From: Arthrobacter methylotrophus
GTDB taxonomy: Bacteria; Actinomycetota; Actinomycetes; Actinomycetales; Micrococcaceae
NCBI RefSeq assembly: GCF_039539965.1
Contig: NZ_BAABED010000001.1
Location: 868,001 to 932,000, forward strand
Length of the DNA stretch: 64,000 nt
Direction: 5' to 3'
Under the pieces are notes generated by a model that saw only the letters and a list, made by a program, of their open reading frames with translations, was not told the origin of the DNA and did not search any database. Within the stretch, counting starts at the first letter, position 1; every line of letters starts with the position of its first letter. The translations under genes and the position numbers were made by a program. Positions 51,813 through 61,290 of the stretch are shown in pieces.

Positions 51813-52766
51813 CTACTTGGCGGGAATCTGGACGGCCTTGCTGCCCGGCTTCCAGCCCTGCGGGGTCTGATCCGCCGTCGTCGGGCGGTCCTTGTACCAC
51901 TCGGCGGTGAGCTTGGTCCACGTGCCGTCGGCGATCACTGCGTCAAGGCCCGAGTTGAGGGCATCGATCAGGGCCGTGTTGTCCTTGTTCACTGCGTAGG
52001 CGGTGAAGTTCTGGGTGTTGACGACCTTTTCGGCGATCTTGGTGTTGTCGCCATCCTTGACCTGGCCCGTGGCCTGCTGGGACGGAGCGACCCAGGCGTC
52101 CACTTGGCCGCTCTTCACGTTGGCGTAGACCGTGTTGTAGTCCGGAAAGCGGACGGGCTCCAGCTTCAGCGTGTTGGTGACGTAGTCGTCCTGGACGGTG
52201 CCCTGCACCACGCCGATGCGCACATCGGACTTCAGGTCCGCGAAGCCTTTGACCTTGGAGTCGGTCTTGGTCACGACGGCCATGTAGCCAAAGTCGTAGC
52301 CGTTGGTGAAGCCGACGGTCTCGCGTCGCTTGTCCGTAGTGGAGATCGAGGAGGATCCGACGTCGAACTGCTTGTTCTTCACCTGGGAGAGCAACGCGGA
52401 GAAGTCGGTGGAGGCGAACTCGACCTTGAGGCCCAGCTTGTCGCCAATGGCGCGCAGGAGCTCGTTGTCGTAACCCGTGAACTTGCCCGAGGGGTCGATG
52501 AAGATGTTGGGCGGGGCATCGGACAGGGTGCCGACGCGGAGGGTGCCGTCGGTGATGAGGCCTAGCTTGGACTTATCGATCTTGTCCAGCGGAGTGACAT
52601 CCTTGGTGGTGTACTTGTCCAGCGTCTTCTGATCGCTGCCTTGGAGGGCATCGGTCGGCGAGGCGCTGCCAGTGCTGCCGGCTCCGCCACCGCAGGCGGC
52701 AAGGGAGACGGCGAGAACTGCAGCCACGGGGACAGCAGAGAACCACTTCAGGGCTTTGATTTTCAT
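51813..52766 (-). CDS. Amino-acid ABC transporter substrate-binding lipoprotein (third system)
   Basis: This 317-residue family 3 binding protein has a signal KIKALKWFSAVPVAAVLAVSL ending in the lipobox LAAC, so Cys is near residue 25. The domain shows TLRVGTLSDAPPNIFID, FTGYDNELLRAIGDKLGL, FDVGSSSISTTDKRRETVGFTNGY and VDAWVAPSQQATGQV. ATG at 52766 begins the signal peptide; ATG at 52784 is in frame with weak ribosome binding sites in both cases. The region upstream is unusually AT-rich and must hold the promoter. Confidence 0.86.
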   Translation of the reverse strand: MKIKALKWFSAVPVAAVLAVSLAACGGGAGSTGSASPTDALQGSDQKTLDKYTTKDVTPLDKIDKSKLGLITDGTLRVGTLSDAPPNIFIDPSGKFTGYDNELLRAIGDKLGLKVEFASTDFSALLSQVKNKQFDVGSSSISTTDKRRETVGFTNGYDFGYMAVVTKTDSKVKGFADLKSDVRIGVVQGTVQDDYVTNTLKLEPVRFPDYNTVYANVKSGQVDAWVAPSQQATGQVKDGDNTKIAEKVVNTQNFTAYAVNKDNTALIDALNSGLDAVIADGTWTKLTAEWYKDRPTTADQTPQGWKPGSKAVQIPAK

Positions 52767-53120
52767 CAAGCAAATCACTTTCATCGGGGAACACACGTTC
52801 GTATCGAGATGGGCGGGGAACGCAGCCAAAGCAGGTTTGGGCCGCAATATCAGAAGTCGACCCGCCAAACTTAATTATGTCATCAGCATATTCAAGGATG
52901 AATTGGCGACAGTAGGACGCGTGATTTGCTCAAATCCCGAATTAAATTCACTATTCTTTGCGGATATGTTCTGAAACGCCGCGTCGTTTTGGGTAAGGAA
53001 GGAATCCGTGACTGGCGTCCAGCTGGCATTCAGGTAGCTCGGTAGATGTGACGTGCGTCCCATCATGCGGACGCAAGGAGACATGTCCAGTCCGTGGACC
53101 GTGTCGTTTGTCTATCCGCT
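52767..53120. other. Gene-free stretch of 354 bases
   Basis: No gene fits. Positions 52860-52980 are clearly richer in A+T than the surroundings. On the plus strand two very short frames follow good ribosome binding sites: GTG 53008 (nine codons) and ATG 53083 (thirteen codons). They lead into no plus-strand gene and look like remains. The minus-strand promoter of the third ABC operon should be here. Confidence 0.5.
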
Positions 53121-53831
53121 CTAGAAGTCCCCGCGGCTGGCGTCTTCCGGGGGGAGCACCGGCCAGTTGCCTTCAATGACGGCTGTTGGTTTTGTCTTGC
53201 GCAGGTAGGTCTGGAAATCGGCGGCCTGCGCGGCCGCCCAATCGACCTGAAGGTGGTGCAGCTTGGAAGCGGGCATCTGCAGTTTCGGGAATTTGCCGGC
53301 CATGGCATCGAGGACACGCAGGGTGGCAAGGGCGTCTGCGGCCGAAGTGTGGGCGTTGTCCAAGTCCACTCCGTATTCCTCGCATAGCGCCGTCAAGGTC
53401 CGCTTGCCCTTGCGGTACCGGTCAACCTGCTTGTTCATGACGTACGGGTCAAGCACGGGGAACCGGGTCAGCTGGGGCACCCCATAGCGGGCGGATTCGG
53501 CGGCAAGGACAGTGAAGTCATAGCTGGCGTTGAACGCAATGACGGGCACGCCGTCGTCGAACAGTTCCTGTAGCGCGGCCGCAACTTCGCGTGTCACTTC
53601 TGCGGCCGGGCGGCCCTCGGCCCTCGCCTTTTCCGTAGTGATGCCGTGGATCTCACTGGCTTCCAGGGGGATCTCCACACCGGGATCCGCCAACCACTCG
53701 AGCTCCTTGACGACGCCGCCATTGTCTTCCACCACGGTGACGGAAGCGGTGACGATCCTGGCGGAACGGGAGTTCCGCCCCGTGGTCTCGAGATCGAATG
53801 CGGCGCGGGGGAGGGTGTTCCAGGAGCTCAT
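53121..53831 (-). CDS. DEDDh 3'-5' exonuclease (DnaQ-like)
   Basis: The 236 residues form an RNase T/DnaQ-type exonuclease. Catalytic residues are visible: FDLETTG (Asp and Glu of Exo I), VIAFNASYDF (Asp of Exo II), and HTSAADALAT (His and Asp of Exo III). It is a stand-alone proofreading-like domain without polymerase or helicase parts, probably acting on DNA or RNA ends in repair or RNA turnover. The ATG follows a TAGCGT box by six bases, indicating a leaderless message. It is divergent from the ATL-AdnAB repair operon with 88 bases between. Confidence 0.9.
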   Translation of the reverse strand: MSSWNTLPRAAFDLETTGRNSRSARIVTASVTVVEDNGGVVKELEWLADPGVEIPLEASEIHGITTEKARAEGRPAAEVTREVAAALQELFDDGVPVIAFNASYDFTVLAAESARYGVPQLTRFPVLDPYVMNKQVDRYRKGKRTLTALCEEYGVDLDNAHTSAADALATLRVLDAMAGKFPKLQMPASKLHHLQVDWAAAQAADFQTYLRKTKPTAVIEGNWPVLPPEDASRGDF

Positions 53832-53837
53832 GGTTCA

Positions 53838-53843
53838 ACGCTA
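53838..53843 (-). promoter_or_regulatory. -10 box of the DEDDh exonuclease (leaderless)
   Basis: TAGCGT on the minus strand, six bases before the ATG. Confidence 0.5.
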
Positions 53844-53907
53844 CCGGCGCCCTCTGACAAGAACCGGAGCGACACTCCTTCTGCGCCGATCGGGCCACCT
53901 CTGCCTA

Positions 53908-53913
53908 TACGCT
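53908..53913 (+). promoter_or_regulatory. -10 box of the ATL-adnAB operon (leaderless)
   Basis: TACGCT, six bases before the ATG at 53920. The GGAGG between could instead serve ATG 53926. Confidence 0.45.
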
Positions 53914-53919
53914 GGAGGC

Positions 53920-54336
53920 ATGCGGATGGAGTTTGTGACGGCGGTGTTGGCCGTCGTGGATCTCATGCCGCCCGGGGTTGCCGTATCCTACGGCGATGTT
54001 GCGGAACTTCTGGGCTCTGGTGGTCCACGGCAGATCGGGTCCGTCATGAGCCACCACGGGAGCGCTGTTGCGTGGTGGCGTGTGCTGCGTGCCAGCGGCG
54101 AAGCGCCGCCGGGCCTCGAAGCGGAGGCGTTGCGCCACTATGTGGACGAAGGAACGCCGCTGCGCGGCGCCTACGCGGAGTATCTGCGGACCGGCGATGG
54201 CCGCTGGCGGGTTGATTTGGGCTTGGCCCGGTGGGCTCCGACGGACCGCGATTTCGACAGTATCGATGTGATCTCTGCCCCACTCGAGCGTCAGCTCCAT
54301 AAATTGTCGCTGCCCGATGATGAGATGACTCTGTGA
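53920..54336 (+). CDS. Alkyltransferase-like protein (ATL, MGMT family without the Cys)
   Basis: The 138 residues match the DNA-binding domain of O6-alkylguanine alkyltransferases (VLAVVDLMPPGVAVSYGDVAELLGSGGPRQIGSVMS). The reactive-Cys motif PCHR reads AWWR here (VAWWRVLRASG), so the protein cannot accept alkyl groups. ATL proteins of this kind bind alkylated guanines and hand them to nucleotide excision repair. The frame opens far upstream at 53530 across the divergent exonuclease, which is not credible. The stop overlaps adnA as GTGA. Rv3204 occupies the same place in M. tuberculosis, from memory. Confidence 0.85.
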   Translation: MRMEFVTAVLAVVDLMPPGVAVSYGDVAELLGSGGPRQIGSVMSHHGSAVAWWRVLRASGEAPPGLEAEALRHYVDEGTPLRGAYAEYLRTGDGRWRVDLGLARWAPTDRDFDSIDVISAPLERQLHKLSLPDDEMTL

Positions 54337-57300
54337 GTCCAACACCGGCACCGCAATCAAAAACACCGCAAGCAAAAACATCGCAAGCAAAAACACCGCA
54401 CGCGACAACGCAGCCTAAGTCAACCCAGCAAAAGCCAACACGGCAAACGCCGGCAAGGTTGCGCTTGCTTCCGCCGCGTGAGGTCCACTATGCAGCTCCC
54501 GTGTTCTCTGCCGACCAAGCTGCCGTCGTCGGGCTTCCGCACGGATCCGGGCCGGTATTGGTCCCGGGAGCGCCGGGCACCGGGAAGTCGACTGTGCTGG
54601 TGGAAACTGCTGTCCAGCGGGTTCAGCGCGATGGCGTGGATCCGGAACGGATCCTGATCCTGGCGCCGGGGCGGCATGCGGCGTCGGCGTTGCGGGACAC
54701 TTTTACGGGGCGGCTGGACCGCAGCTTGAGTACGACGCCGGCACGCACCTGGGCGTCATACGCCTTCGATCTGATCCGGCGCGCCAAAGCCGAGGGAGTG
54801 CTGCCGCTGCAGCGGCCACCCAAGTTGCTCTCGGGACCGGAACAGGACCTCATCATCAAGGAGCTGCTGGAGGGGCACGCCAGGCCGGGCTTTGAGCTTC
54901 CTTGGCCCCAGGACTTGGCAGCGGCGTTGCCCACGCGGGGCTTCCGGCAGGAGATCCGGCAGCTCTTTGACCGCATCATCGAATCCGGCCGCACGGCGGA
55001 AGACCTCACGGCGCTTGCGTACGAATGCGGCCGACCGGACTGGATCGCCGCGGCGGAGCTGTACACGGAATACCGCGATGTCTTGGATCTGCGCATGCCG
55101 GAGGCTTTCGATCCGGCAGGAATCATCACGGCGGCGCGCCAGATCTTCCAGGATTCCCCCGGGTTCCTCGCGGCGGAGCGCGAGCGGCTGCAATTGATCC
55201 TGGTGGATGACATCCAGGAGGCGAATCCTGCGGTTTTTGAACTTCTCGCGGACATTGCCGAGGGCAAGGACGTTCTCGTGGCGTCTTCTCCGGACACCGT
55301 GGTCCAGGGGTTCCGCGGTGCCCGCCCGGACCTTGTTGCCGAACTGCCACGGCTCCTGGGCGGGCTTGAGAACAGTGTGCGGGAGCTTCCGCTCTGGCAC
55401 ACCCACCGGCATCTCCCGGAGCTCGCGAAGGCCTGGACCGGCCTGGCGGCGCGTATTTCGCAACGGGCGGGTGGCCAATTGGCGCGGCGTCTGGATCCCC
55501 TGCCTGCGTTGGTGGAGGCGCGTGCCGGAAGTACGCAGGCTACTGGCCGGGTGGAAGCGCACGTCCTTCCCTCCGCAGTACACGAACTGCGTTACGTAGC
55601 ACAGCGCATTCTTGAAGCACAGCTGCGTGAGAACCACGAGTTCGGTGACATCGCAGTGATTGTGCGCAACGGGGGGCAACTGGCGCAATTGCAGCGCTAC
55701 CTGGGAGGCCAAGGAATTCCCGTCCGCGTCCCGGTTGCGGATTCCGCCGTCCGCGACGAAGTGGCAGTCCGTCCCCTGCTCGAGGTGTACAGCGTGGTGC
55801 TGGACGCAACGAAACTGACGCCCGAATCCGCGGTCTCGCTTCTCACGTCGAGGATTGGGGGAGCTACCGCCATCGAGTTGCGCCGCCTGCGGCAATCCCT
55901 GCGCAGGGAGGAATTGCTGGGCGGCGGTGGACGGTCCAGCGATTCGCTGCTCGTCGAGGCTTTGCTGGAGCCTGGCGCCCTCGGTTCTTTGGGTATCGAG
56001 GGTAGCTCGGCACGGCGCTTGGCCCGCATGATCGCGGCAGGACGCCTGGCTGCCACCGACCCTGGGGCCAACGCGGAGACGGTGTTGTGGGCGTTGTGGC
56101 AGGCCACCGGGCTCGCCTCGCGGTGGACGGAATTGGCGCTCGACGGCGGCGCTGCGGACGCCCGCGCGGATCGCGACCTTGACGCCATGATGGCTTTGTT
56201 CCACACCGCCGAGCGCTATGTGGACCAACTTCCGGGTTCCGGCCCCGAACAGTTCCTGGAGTATTTGCTCAGCCAGGAACTACCGATGGACACCCTTGCG
56301 GCGAGGGCCCAAGTGGAGGAAGCCGTCGAGCTGATGACGCCGGCAAGCGCGGCCGGGCGGGAGTGGCCCGTGGTGATCGTCGCGGGCTTGCAGGAAGGCG
56401 TCTGGCCCAACACGAGGCTCCGCGGCGAACTCCTCGGAAGTACATTGTTCGCCGATGCCGTGGAGCATGGTGTTGAACACGCCTTGCAGCGGGGACCCCT
56501 CAGCCGGCTGCGGGATATCCGCTACGACGAATTGCGCAGCTTCTCCACAGCCGTTTCGCGGGCTCGGGAAGTCCTTATCTGCACGGCAGTTTCTTCCGAG
56601 GATGAGCAGCAATCGGCCTTCCTCGATTACGTCGCGCCCCTCGATCCGGGACAATACCGCCGTGAGTTCACGCCGGTAGACCGGCCCATGACCCTGCGGG
56701 CCCTGGTGGCCGAGCTGAGGCAGCGTGTCCAGCCCGACGACGCGGGACTGGCCCGGCCAGGCGTTGCAGGAGAGGCGGTCGAAGCTGCCCGGGTTCTGGC
56801 CTATCTGGCCACTGCGGAACCTCCAGTGCCGGGAGCACATCCGGATTCCTGGTGGGGATTGGCACCACTGAGCAGCGAGGAGCCGGTAGTCCCGAAGGGC
56901 GGTACTGTGTTCGTTTCCCCCTCGAAAGTTGAGACCGTCCACAAATCGCCGTTGGATTGGTTTGTCCAGGCGGCGGGTGGCGAAGCCGCTACCGACTTTG
57001 CCCGTAGCCTTGGAACTTTGGTCCACGCGATTGCCCAGGAGCTGCCGGATGCATCCGGTGGCGAGTATGTCGCCGAGCTCGTGCGACGCTGGCCGACTCT
57101 TGGCATGAAGGACAACTGGGAGGGCAGGCTGGACTTCCAACGTGCGGAGCAGATGGTCCGGAAGCTTGCCCAATACGTCCTTGTCATGCGGAGCGAAGGC
57201 CGAAGCCTTACCGGGGTGGAACAGGACTTCGAGGTCCCCCTTCCCGCGGTACACCTTGGCGACGTTGTTGGCGATCCTGACGCTACCCGGGATGCCGTGC

Positions 57301-57710
57301 TTCGGGGACAAGTGGACCGCTTGGAAATAGACCAGGAGGGTCGGCTGGTGATTGTCGACCTTAAGACGGGCAAGCGCCAGCCCAGCAAAGCTGAATTGGC
57401 GAAGCACCCGCAGTTAGGTGCCTACCAGGCGGCGGTGCTGCACGGGGCATTCCAGGGCCTGCCGGTTCCGGGGGGCGCGGTCCTGGCACAGCTTGGTACG
57501 AAGACCAAGACGCCGGCCATCCAAGCGCAAGAGCCCCTGGACCCCGGCGACAACTGGGCGCAGGACCTTGTCAGCGAGGCCGCCGTGCTCATGGCCGGAG
57601 CCAGCTTCGAGGCGCGCCACGATCCTTCAAAAGGCAGCCACGGAGGCCACGGCTGCCGACTACCCGATATCTGCCCGTTGTGCGCCCGGGGAAAGCAGGT
57701 TACCGAATGA
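54333..57710 (+). CDS. adnA: AdnA-type helicase-nuclease subunit
   Basis: AdnA is one half of the actinobacterial AdnAB motor-nuclease that resects double-strand breaks. The 1125 residues contain a UvrD-like motor with Walker A GAPGTGKST (residues 79-87), a variant motif II LILVDDIQE instead of DExQ, and late motifs AVSRAREVLI. The C-terminal RecB-type nuclease has GTLVHAIAQE, LRGQVDRLEI and VIVDLKTGK. Cys residues in HGCRLPDICPLC near the end may bind metal or Fe-S. The first 45 residues are a low-complexity Thr/Gln/Lys tail built from a DNA repeat. GTG start overlaps the ATL stop; the end overlaps adnB as ATGA. Confidence 0.88.
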   Translation: MSPTPAPQSKTPQAKTSQAKTPHATTQPKSTQQKPTRQTPARLRLLPPREVHYAAPVFSADQAAVVGLPHGSGPVLVPGAPGTGKSTVLVETAVQRVQRDGVDPERILILAPGRHAASALRDTFTGRLDRSLSTTPARTWASYAFDLIRRAKAEGVLPLQRPPKLLSGPEQDLIIKELLEGHARPGFELPWPQDLAAALPTRGFRQEIRQLFDRIIESGRTAEDLTALAYECGRPDWIAAAELYTEYRDVLDLRMPEAFDPAGIITAARQIFQDSPGFLAAERERLQLILVDDIQEANPAVFELLADIAEGKDVLVASSPDTVVQGFRGARPDLVAELPRLLGGLENSVRELPLWHTHRHLPELAKAWTGLAARISQRAGGQLARRLDPLPALVEARAGSTQATGRVEAHVLPSAVHELRYVAQRILEAQLRENHEFGDIAVIVRNGGQLAQLQRYLGGQGIPVRVPVADSAVRDEVAVRPLLEVYSVVLDATKLTPESAVSLLTSRIGGATAIELRRLRQSLRREELLGGGGRSSDSLLVEALLEPGALGSLGIEGSSARRLARMIAAGRLAATDPGANAETVLWALWQATGLASRWTELALDGGAADARADRDLDAMMALFHTAERYVDQLPGSGPEQFLEYLLSQELPMDTLAARAQVEEAVELMTPASAAGREWPVVIVAGLQEGVWPNTRLRGELLGSTLFADAVEHGVEHALQRGPLSRLRDIRYDELRSFSTAVSRAREVLICTAVSSEDEQQSAFLDYVAPLDPGQYRREFTPVDRPMTLRALVAELRQRVQPDDAGLARPGVAGEAVEAARVLAYLATAEPPVPGAHPDSWWGLAPLSSEEPVVPKGGTVFVSPSKVETVHKSPLDWFVQAAGGEAATDFARSLGTLVHAIAQELPDASGGEYVAELVRRWPTLGMKDNWEGRLDFQRAEQMVRKLAQYVLVMRSEGRSLTGVEQDFEVPLPAVHLGDVVGDPDATRDAVLRGQVDRLEIDQEGRLVIVDLKTGKRQPSKAELAKHPQLGAYQAAVLHGAFQGLPVPGGAVLAQLGTKTKTPAIQAQEPLDPGDNWAQDLVSEAAVLMAGASFEARHDPSKGSHGGHGCRLPDICPLCARGKQVTE
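54351..54410 (+). repeat. 15-bp tandem repeats in the adnA 5' end
   Basis: Three close copies of CCGCAAGCAAAAACA and a decayed fourth encode PQSKT, PQAKT, SQAKT and PHATT. The unit is a multiple of three, so copy changes would keep the frame. Confidence 0.75.
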
Positions 57711-60700
57711 CCGTCCAAACACTCGCCGGAATCGGGACTGGAGATACCGCCGGGGATGCCGCGGTATTACCCGAACCTCGATTCTCGCCTGGCGAATTGG
57801 CGGAGGTCCTGGGCGAACGGAACCGCCCCACGGAAGAGCAGTCCGCCATCATTGCGTCGCCTTTGACCCCGCGGCTGGTCATCGCGGGCGCGGGATCCGG
57901 GAAAACCGCAACCATGGCGGACCGCGTGGTGTGGCTTGTGGCCAACGGGTGGGTCCGCCCCGAAGAAGTCCTCGGCGTCACCTTCACCCGCAAGGCCGCG
58001 GGGGAGTTGGCAAGCCGGATCCGCGCCAAATTGGCCACGCTTCAGCGCATCGCCGCCGAGGACAAAGGACAGCACGGTTTCCCCGAGGGAGTTGCAGGCT
58101 CCGACGAACTTGAGCCCAAAGTGTCCACGTACCACTCCTATGCCAGCGGGATCGTGGCCGACTACGGCCTGCGTTTGGGGATCGAACGCGATGTGGTTCT
58201 GCTGGGTGGTGCCCAGGCCTGGCAGCTTGCGAGTGAAATAGTTGAGGCATACGACGGCGACTACGAGCACTTCATCGCTGCCAAGTCCACGCTGGTCAGC
58301 GCCGTGATGCAGTTGGCCGGCGAGTGCGCCGAGCATTTGCGTGAGCCAGCCGAAGTTCAGCGCTGGTTGATGGACCGGGTGTCTGAATTCGCCCAATTGC
58401 CGTATGTGTCCGGCGCCAAAAAGAATCCAAGCCAAGCTTCCGGCGATCTCGGCTCCATGTTGCGCACGCGGGCCAGCGTTGCGGACATGGTGGGGCGTTA
58501 CCAAGAGGCCAAGAGGAACCGCGGGGTCCTGGACTTCGGCGACCTCGTAGCGCTCGCTGCGAAAATTGCCCAGGACATACCATTGGCCGCTTCCACCGAG
58601 CGGGCCCGCTACAAGGTGGTGTTGCTGGATGAATTCCAGGACACCTCGCACGCCCAACTGGTTCTTTTCTCCCGCCTATTCGGGGGAGGGCACGCCGTGA
58701 CGGCGGTGGGGGACCCCAATCAATCCATCTATGGGTTCAGGGGGGCTTCGGCTGGCCAACTCTTCCATTTCGTCCAGGAATTCCCGGTCCGGGTACATGA
58801 CAGCTTGGGAACGGCATCCCTTGCCACCGCACCCACTTCATACTTGACCACCGCATGGCGGAACGGACGCAACATCCTGGCTGCGGCCAACGTCATTTCG
58901 GCGCCGCTCAACAGCGCGGTCTCTGAGCGAGCGGCTTCGAATGGGGGAGCCCCGGGTACAAGAACCTTGGACGGCTCCGTGGCAGTACCGCCTCTCCAGC
59001 CGAGCCCAGCAGCTGTGAACGGCAACGTAGTTCTCGGACGCTTTGCCACGGACGAAGACGAGGCGGCAGCGATCGCCCGGGGCGTCCGCCGTTACCGCCG
59101 CACAGTCTTTGAAAGCGAGGCCGATGGCGCGCCCGTTTCGCCCACTATGGCCGTCCTCTGCCGCCGCCGCGCACAGATGGAGTGCTTGCGGCGTGAATTC
59201 GAGGTCCAGGGGATCCCGTACGAGATAGTGGGTCTCGGCGGGCTGCTCGACACTCCAGAAATAGTGGATCTGGTGGCCGCGCTGCGGATCCTGGCCGATC
59301 CCGGCCGCTCCGACGCATTGATGCGTCTTCTGGCAGGAGCCCGGTGGAGGATAGGGACGGCAGATCTCATGGCATTCCGGGACTGGTCCCAATTCCTGGC
59401 CAGACGGCGCTCACAAAGCGTCTCGGGAGACGGCGGAACCGATGCTTCGGCAAATGCGGACGAAAGCCCCGCGCAGAAGGCCATGGAGAGCGACATTACG
59501 GACGCAGCCAGCCTTGTGGAGGCATTGGATGTCCTTCCGCGCCCGGGATGGACCTCAGGCCACGGACGCTCCCTCAGTCCACTGGCTTTGGAACGTCTCG
59601 GCCGGCTGTCAGCTGAACTTCGGAACCTCCGCGGATTCATGGGAGATGATCTCTCCACCCTGCTTGGCGAAGTGGAACGGGCGATGTTGCTGGACATCGA
59701 GGTCGCAGCGAAACCCGGCACGAGTATCCACCAGGCTCGTCGGAACCTGGACGCATTCCACGACGCCGCTGCGAGCTTCCTACGAACCTCGCAGCGCGTG
59801 GACCTCCTGGCTTTCCTTGCGTGGCTTGAGGCCGCCGCCGCCGAAGAGGGTGGCTTGGATATGGCAGACGCAGAGGTGAATCACGAGGCCGTGCAATTGC
59901 TGACGGTCCACGCTTCCAAGGGCTTGGAATGGGATGTTGTGTTTGTGCCCGGGCTCAATGCCGGAGCTTTCCCGAGCAACCGGGACTCCCGATGGAGCAG
60001 CGGTACCGCCGCCCTGCCATGGCCCCTCCGCGGCGACCGGGCAGACCTTCCTCAATGGGACCTGGACCAATCGGACCAGAAAGGTTGGCTGGACGCTGAG
60101 AAGGACTTCAAATCGGAGGTCCAGCATCATGGCGAGGCTGAGGAGCGGCGGCTCGCGTATGTTGCGTACACGCGCGCGAAGTACGTCCTGTGGGCATCGA
60201 GTGCCGCCTGGAACGGTTCCCGGGCAGGCATTGCGGAGACATCGCCGTTCCTTGCCGAGCTGGCATGCCTCGCCGATGAAGCAGCTGACGACGCCGGTGG
60301 AGCGTCGATCGCCTCCATTCACCCCCAGTCGCTCAGTGAAGACGCCCTGCCCACGGAGAGCCCCTTGACGGTCGGCACGGAAGTGGCGCTCTTCCCCTAT
60401 GATCCGCTCGAAGGCCCCAGCGATCCTCGCACCGGGGAACGGCTCCGGCTGGTACCGGGGCGCCGGGCCGCCATGGAGGCCGCGGCAACCCGGGTCAGGG
60501 ACGCCATCGAGGCGCTTCGGGAGGATGTGCCACTGGTCATCGATGACCCGCAAATATCCCTCCGTGGCGCGGCAGGCGGCTGGGCTGCCGAGGCAGAGTT
60601 GTTGTTGGAACGGCAATCGCGGCGTAAACCGGTCCAGGACGTCCATTTGCCAGGGCACATCTCTGCGTCCATGTTCGTCGATCTGGGAGATGATCCTGGG

Positions 60701-61243
60701 GCGGTCCTCGCGCAGCTCCGGCGCCCGGTGCCGCGGCAACCCGGCATCTCCGCACGCAAAGGCACCGCTTTCCATTCGTGGGTGGAAGAATACTTCGGAA
60801 CCAGCGGCACGCTGGACCTCGACGAAGCACCCGGTTCCGATTCCCACATCGACGAAGCCTACGGACTCGAAGACATGGTGGCGACGTTCACCAACTCGGA
60901 ATGGGCACACCGGGCCCCGGCATTCGTTGAAGTTCCCGTGGAGACACGCATCGGGGACGTCGTGGTGCGTGGCAGGATCGATGCCGTCTTCCTCGGGACT
61001 GACGGCACTTGGGAACTGGTGGATTGGAAGACGGGTAGCCGCCCGGCTGGAAAGCAGCTCGCCACCCGCGCCGTGCAACTTGCCATCTACCGCTTGGCAT
61101 GGGCGCGCCTCAAGGGAGTGCCCTTGGAAAAGGTCAGCGCAGCGTTCTACTACGTTGCCGAAGACGCTGTGGTGAGGCCCCACGATCTGGGCAAGGCCGA
61201 AGAACTGGAGAACATCATCGCCTCCGCGCTGGGCGGCGGCTAA
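57707..61243 (+). CDS. adnB: AdnB-type helicase-nuclease subunit
   Basis: AdnB is the second and, in mycobacteria, dominant motor of AdnAB. Its 1178 residues hold a full UvrD set: GAGSGKT (61-67), TFTRKAAGEL, LLDEFQDTSHAQ, GDPNQSIYGFRGA, LTVHASKGLEWDVVFVPG and RRLAYVAYTRAK. The C-terminal nuclease has RKGTAFHSWVEEYF, VVRGRIDAVF and WELVDWKTG with Asp and Lys intact. Compared with AdnA, all motor motifs match consensus. The frame opens at 57680; ATG at 57707 overlaps the adnA stop. Together with ATL, the operon is devoted to break and alkylation repair. Confidence 0.9.
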   Translation: MTVQTLAGIGTGDTAGDAAVLPEPRFSPGELAEVLGERNRPTEEQSAIIASPLTPRLVIAGAGSGKTATMADRVVWLVANGWVRPEEVLGVTFTRKAAGELASRIRAKLATLQRIAAEDKGQHGFPEGVAGSDELEPKVSTYHSYASGIVADYGLRLGIERDVVLLGGAQAWQLASEIVEAYDGDYEHFIAAKSTLVSAVMQLAGECAEHLREPAEVQRWLMDRVSEFAQLPYVSGAKKNPSQASGDLGSMLRTRASVADMVGRYQEAKRNRGVLDFGDLVALAAKIAQDIPLAASTERARYKVVLLDEFQDTSHAQLVLFSRLFGGGHAVTAVGDPNQSIYGFRGASAGQLFHFVQEFPVRVHDSLGTASLATAPTSYLTTAWRNGRNILAAANVISAPLNSAVSERAASNGGAPGTRTLDGSVAVPPLQPSPAAVNGNVVLGRFATDEDEAAAIARGVRRYRRTVFESEADGAPVSPTMAVLCRRRAQMECLRREFEVQGIPYEIVGLGGLLDTPEIVDLVAALRILADPGRSDALMRLLAGARWRIGTADLMAFRDWSQFLARRRSQSVSGDGGTDASANADESPAQKAMESDITDAASLVEALDVLPRPGWTSGHGRSLSPLALERLGRLSAELRNLRGFMGDDLSTLLGEVERAMLLDIEVAAKPGTSIHQARRNLDAFHDAAASFLRTSQRVDLLAFLAWLEAAAAEEGGLDMADAEVNHEAVQLLTVHASKGLEWDVVFVPGLNAGAFPSNRDSRWSSGTAALPWPLRGDRADLPQWDLDQSDQKGWLDAEKDFKSEVQHHGEAEERRLAYVAYTRAKYVLWASSAAWNGSRAGIAETSPFLAELACLADEAADDAGGASIASIHPQSLSEDALPTESPLTVGTEVALFPYDPLEGPSDPRTGERLRLVPGRRAAMEAAATRVRDAIEALREDVPLVIDDPQISLRGAAGGWAAEAELLLERQSRRKPVQDVHLPGHISASMFVDLGDDPGAVLAQLRRPVPRQPGISARKGTAFHSWVEEYFGTSGTLDLDEAPGSDSHIDEAYGLEDMVATFTNSEWAHRAPAFVEVPVETRIGDVVVRGRIDAVFLGTDGTWELVDWKTGSRPAGKQLATRAVQLAIYRLAWARLKGVPLEKVSAAFYYVAEDAVVRPHDLGKAEELENIIASALGGG

Positions 61244-61250
61244 CGTAACG

Positions 61251-61290
61251 CCTGGGGGCGCTGAAAAAAACTTGGGGGCGCCGAAAGAAG
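61251..61290. repeat. 20-bp direct duplication
   Basis: CCTGGGGGCGCTGAAAAAAA is followed at once by a copy matching at 16 of 20 positions. It fills the gap between adnB and the convergent APH-like gene and abuts the latter's stop. Confidence 0.65.

Noticed and set aside
51006..52565. A 519-codon plus-strand frame opposite the third ABC system
   Set aside because: Long only because of GC-rich third positions; the opposite strand has clear permease and binding-protein genes.
53530..53919. 130 codons upstream of the ATL gene
   Set aside because: They run antisense through the exonuclease gene and carry no domain.
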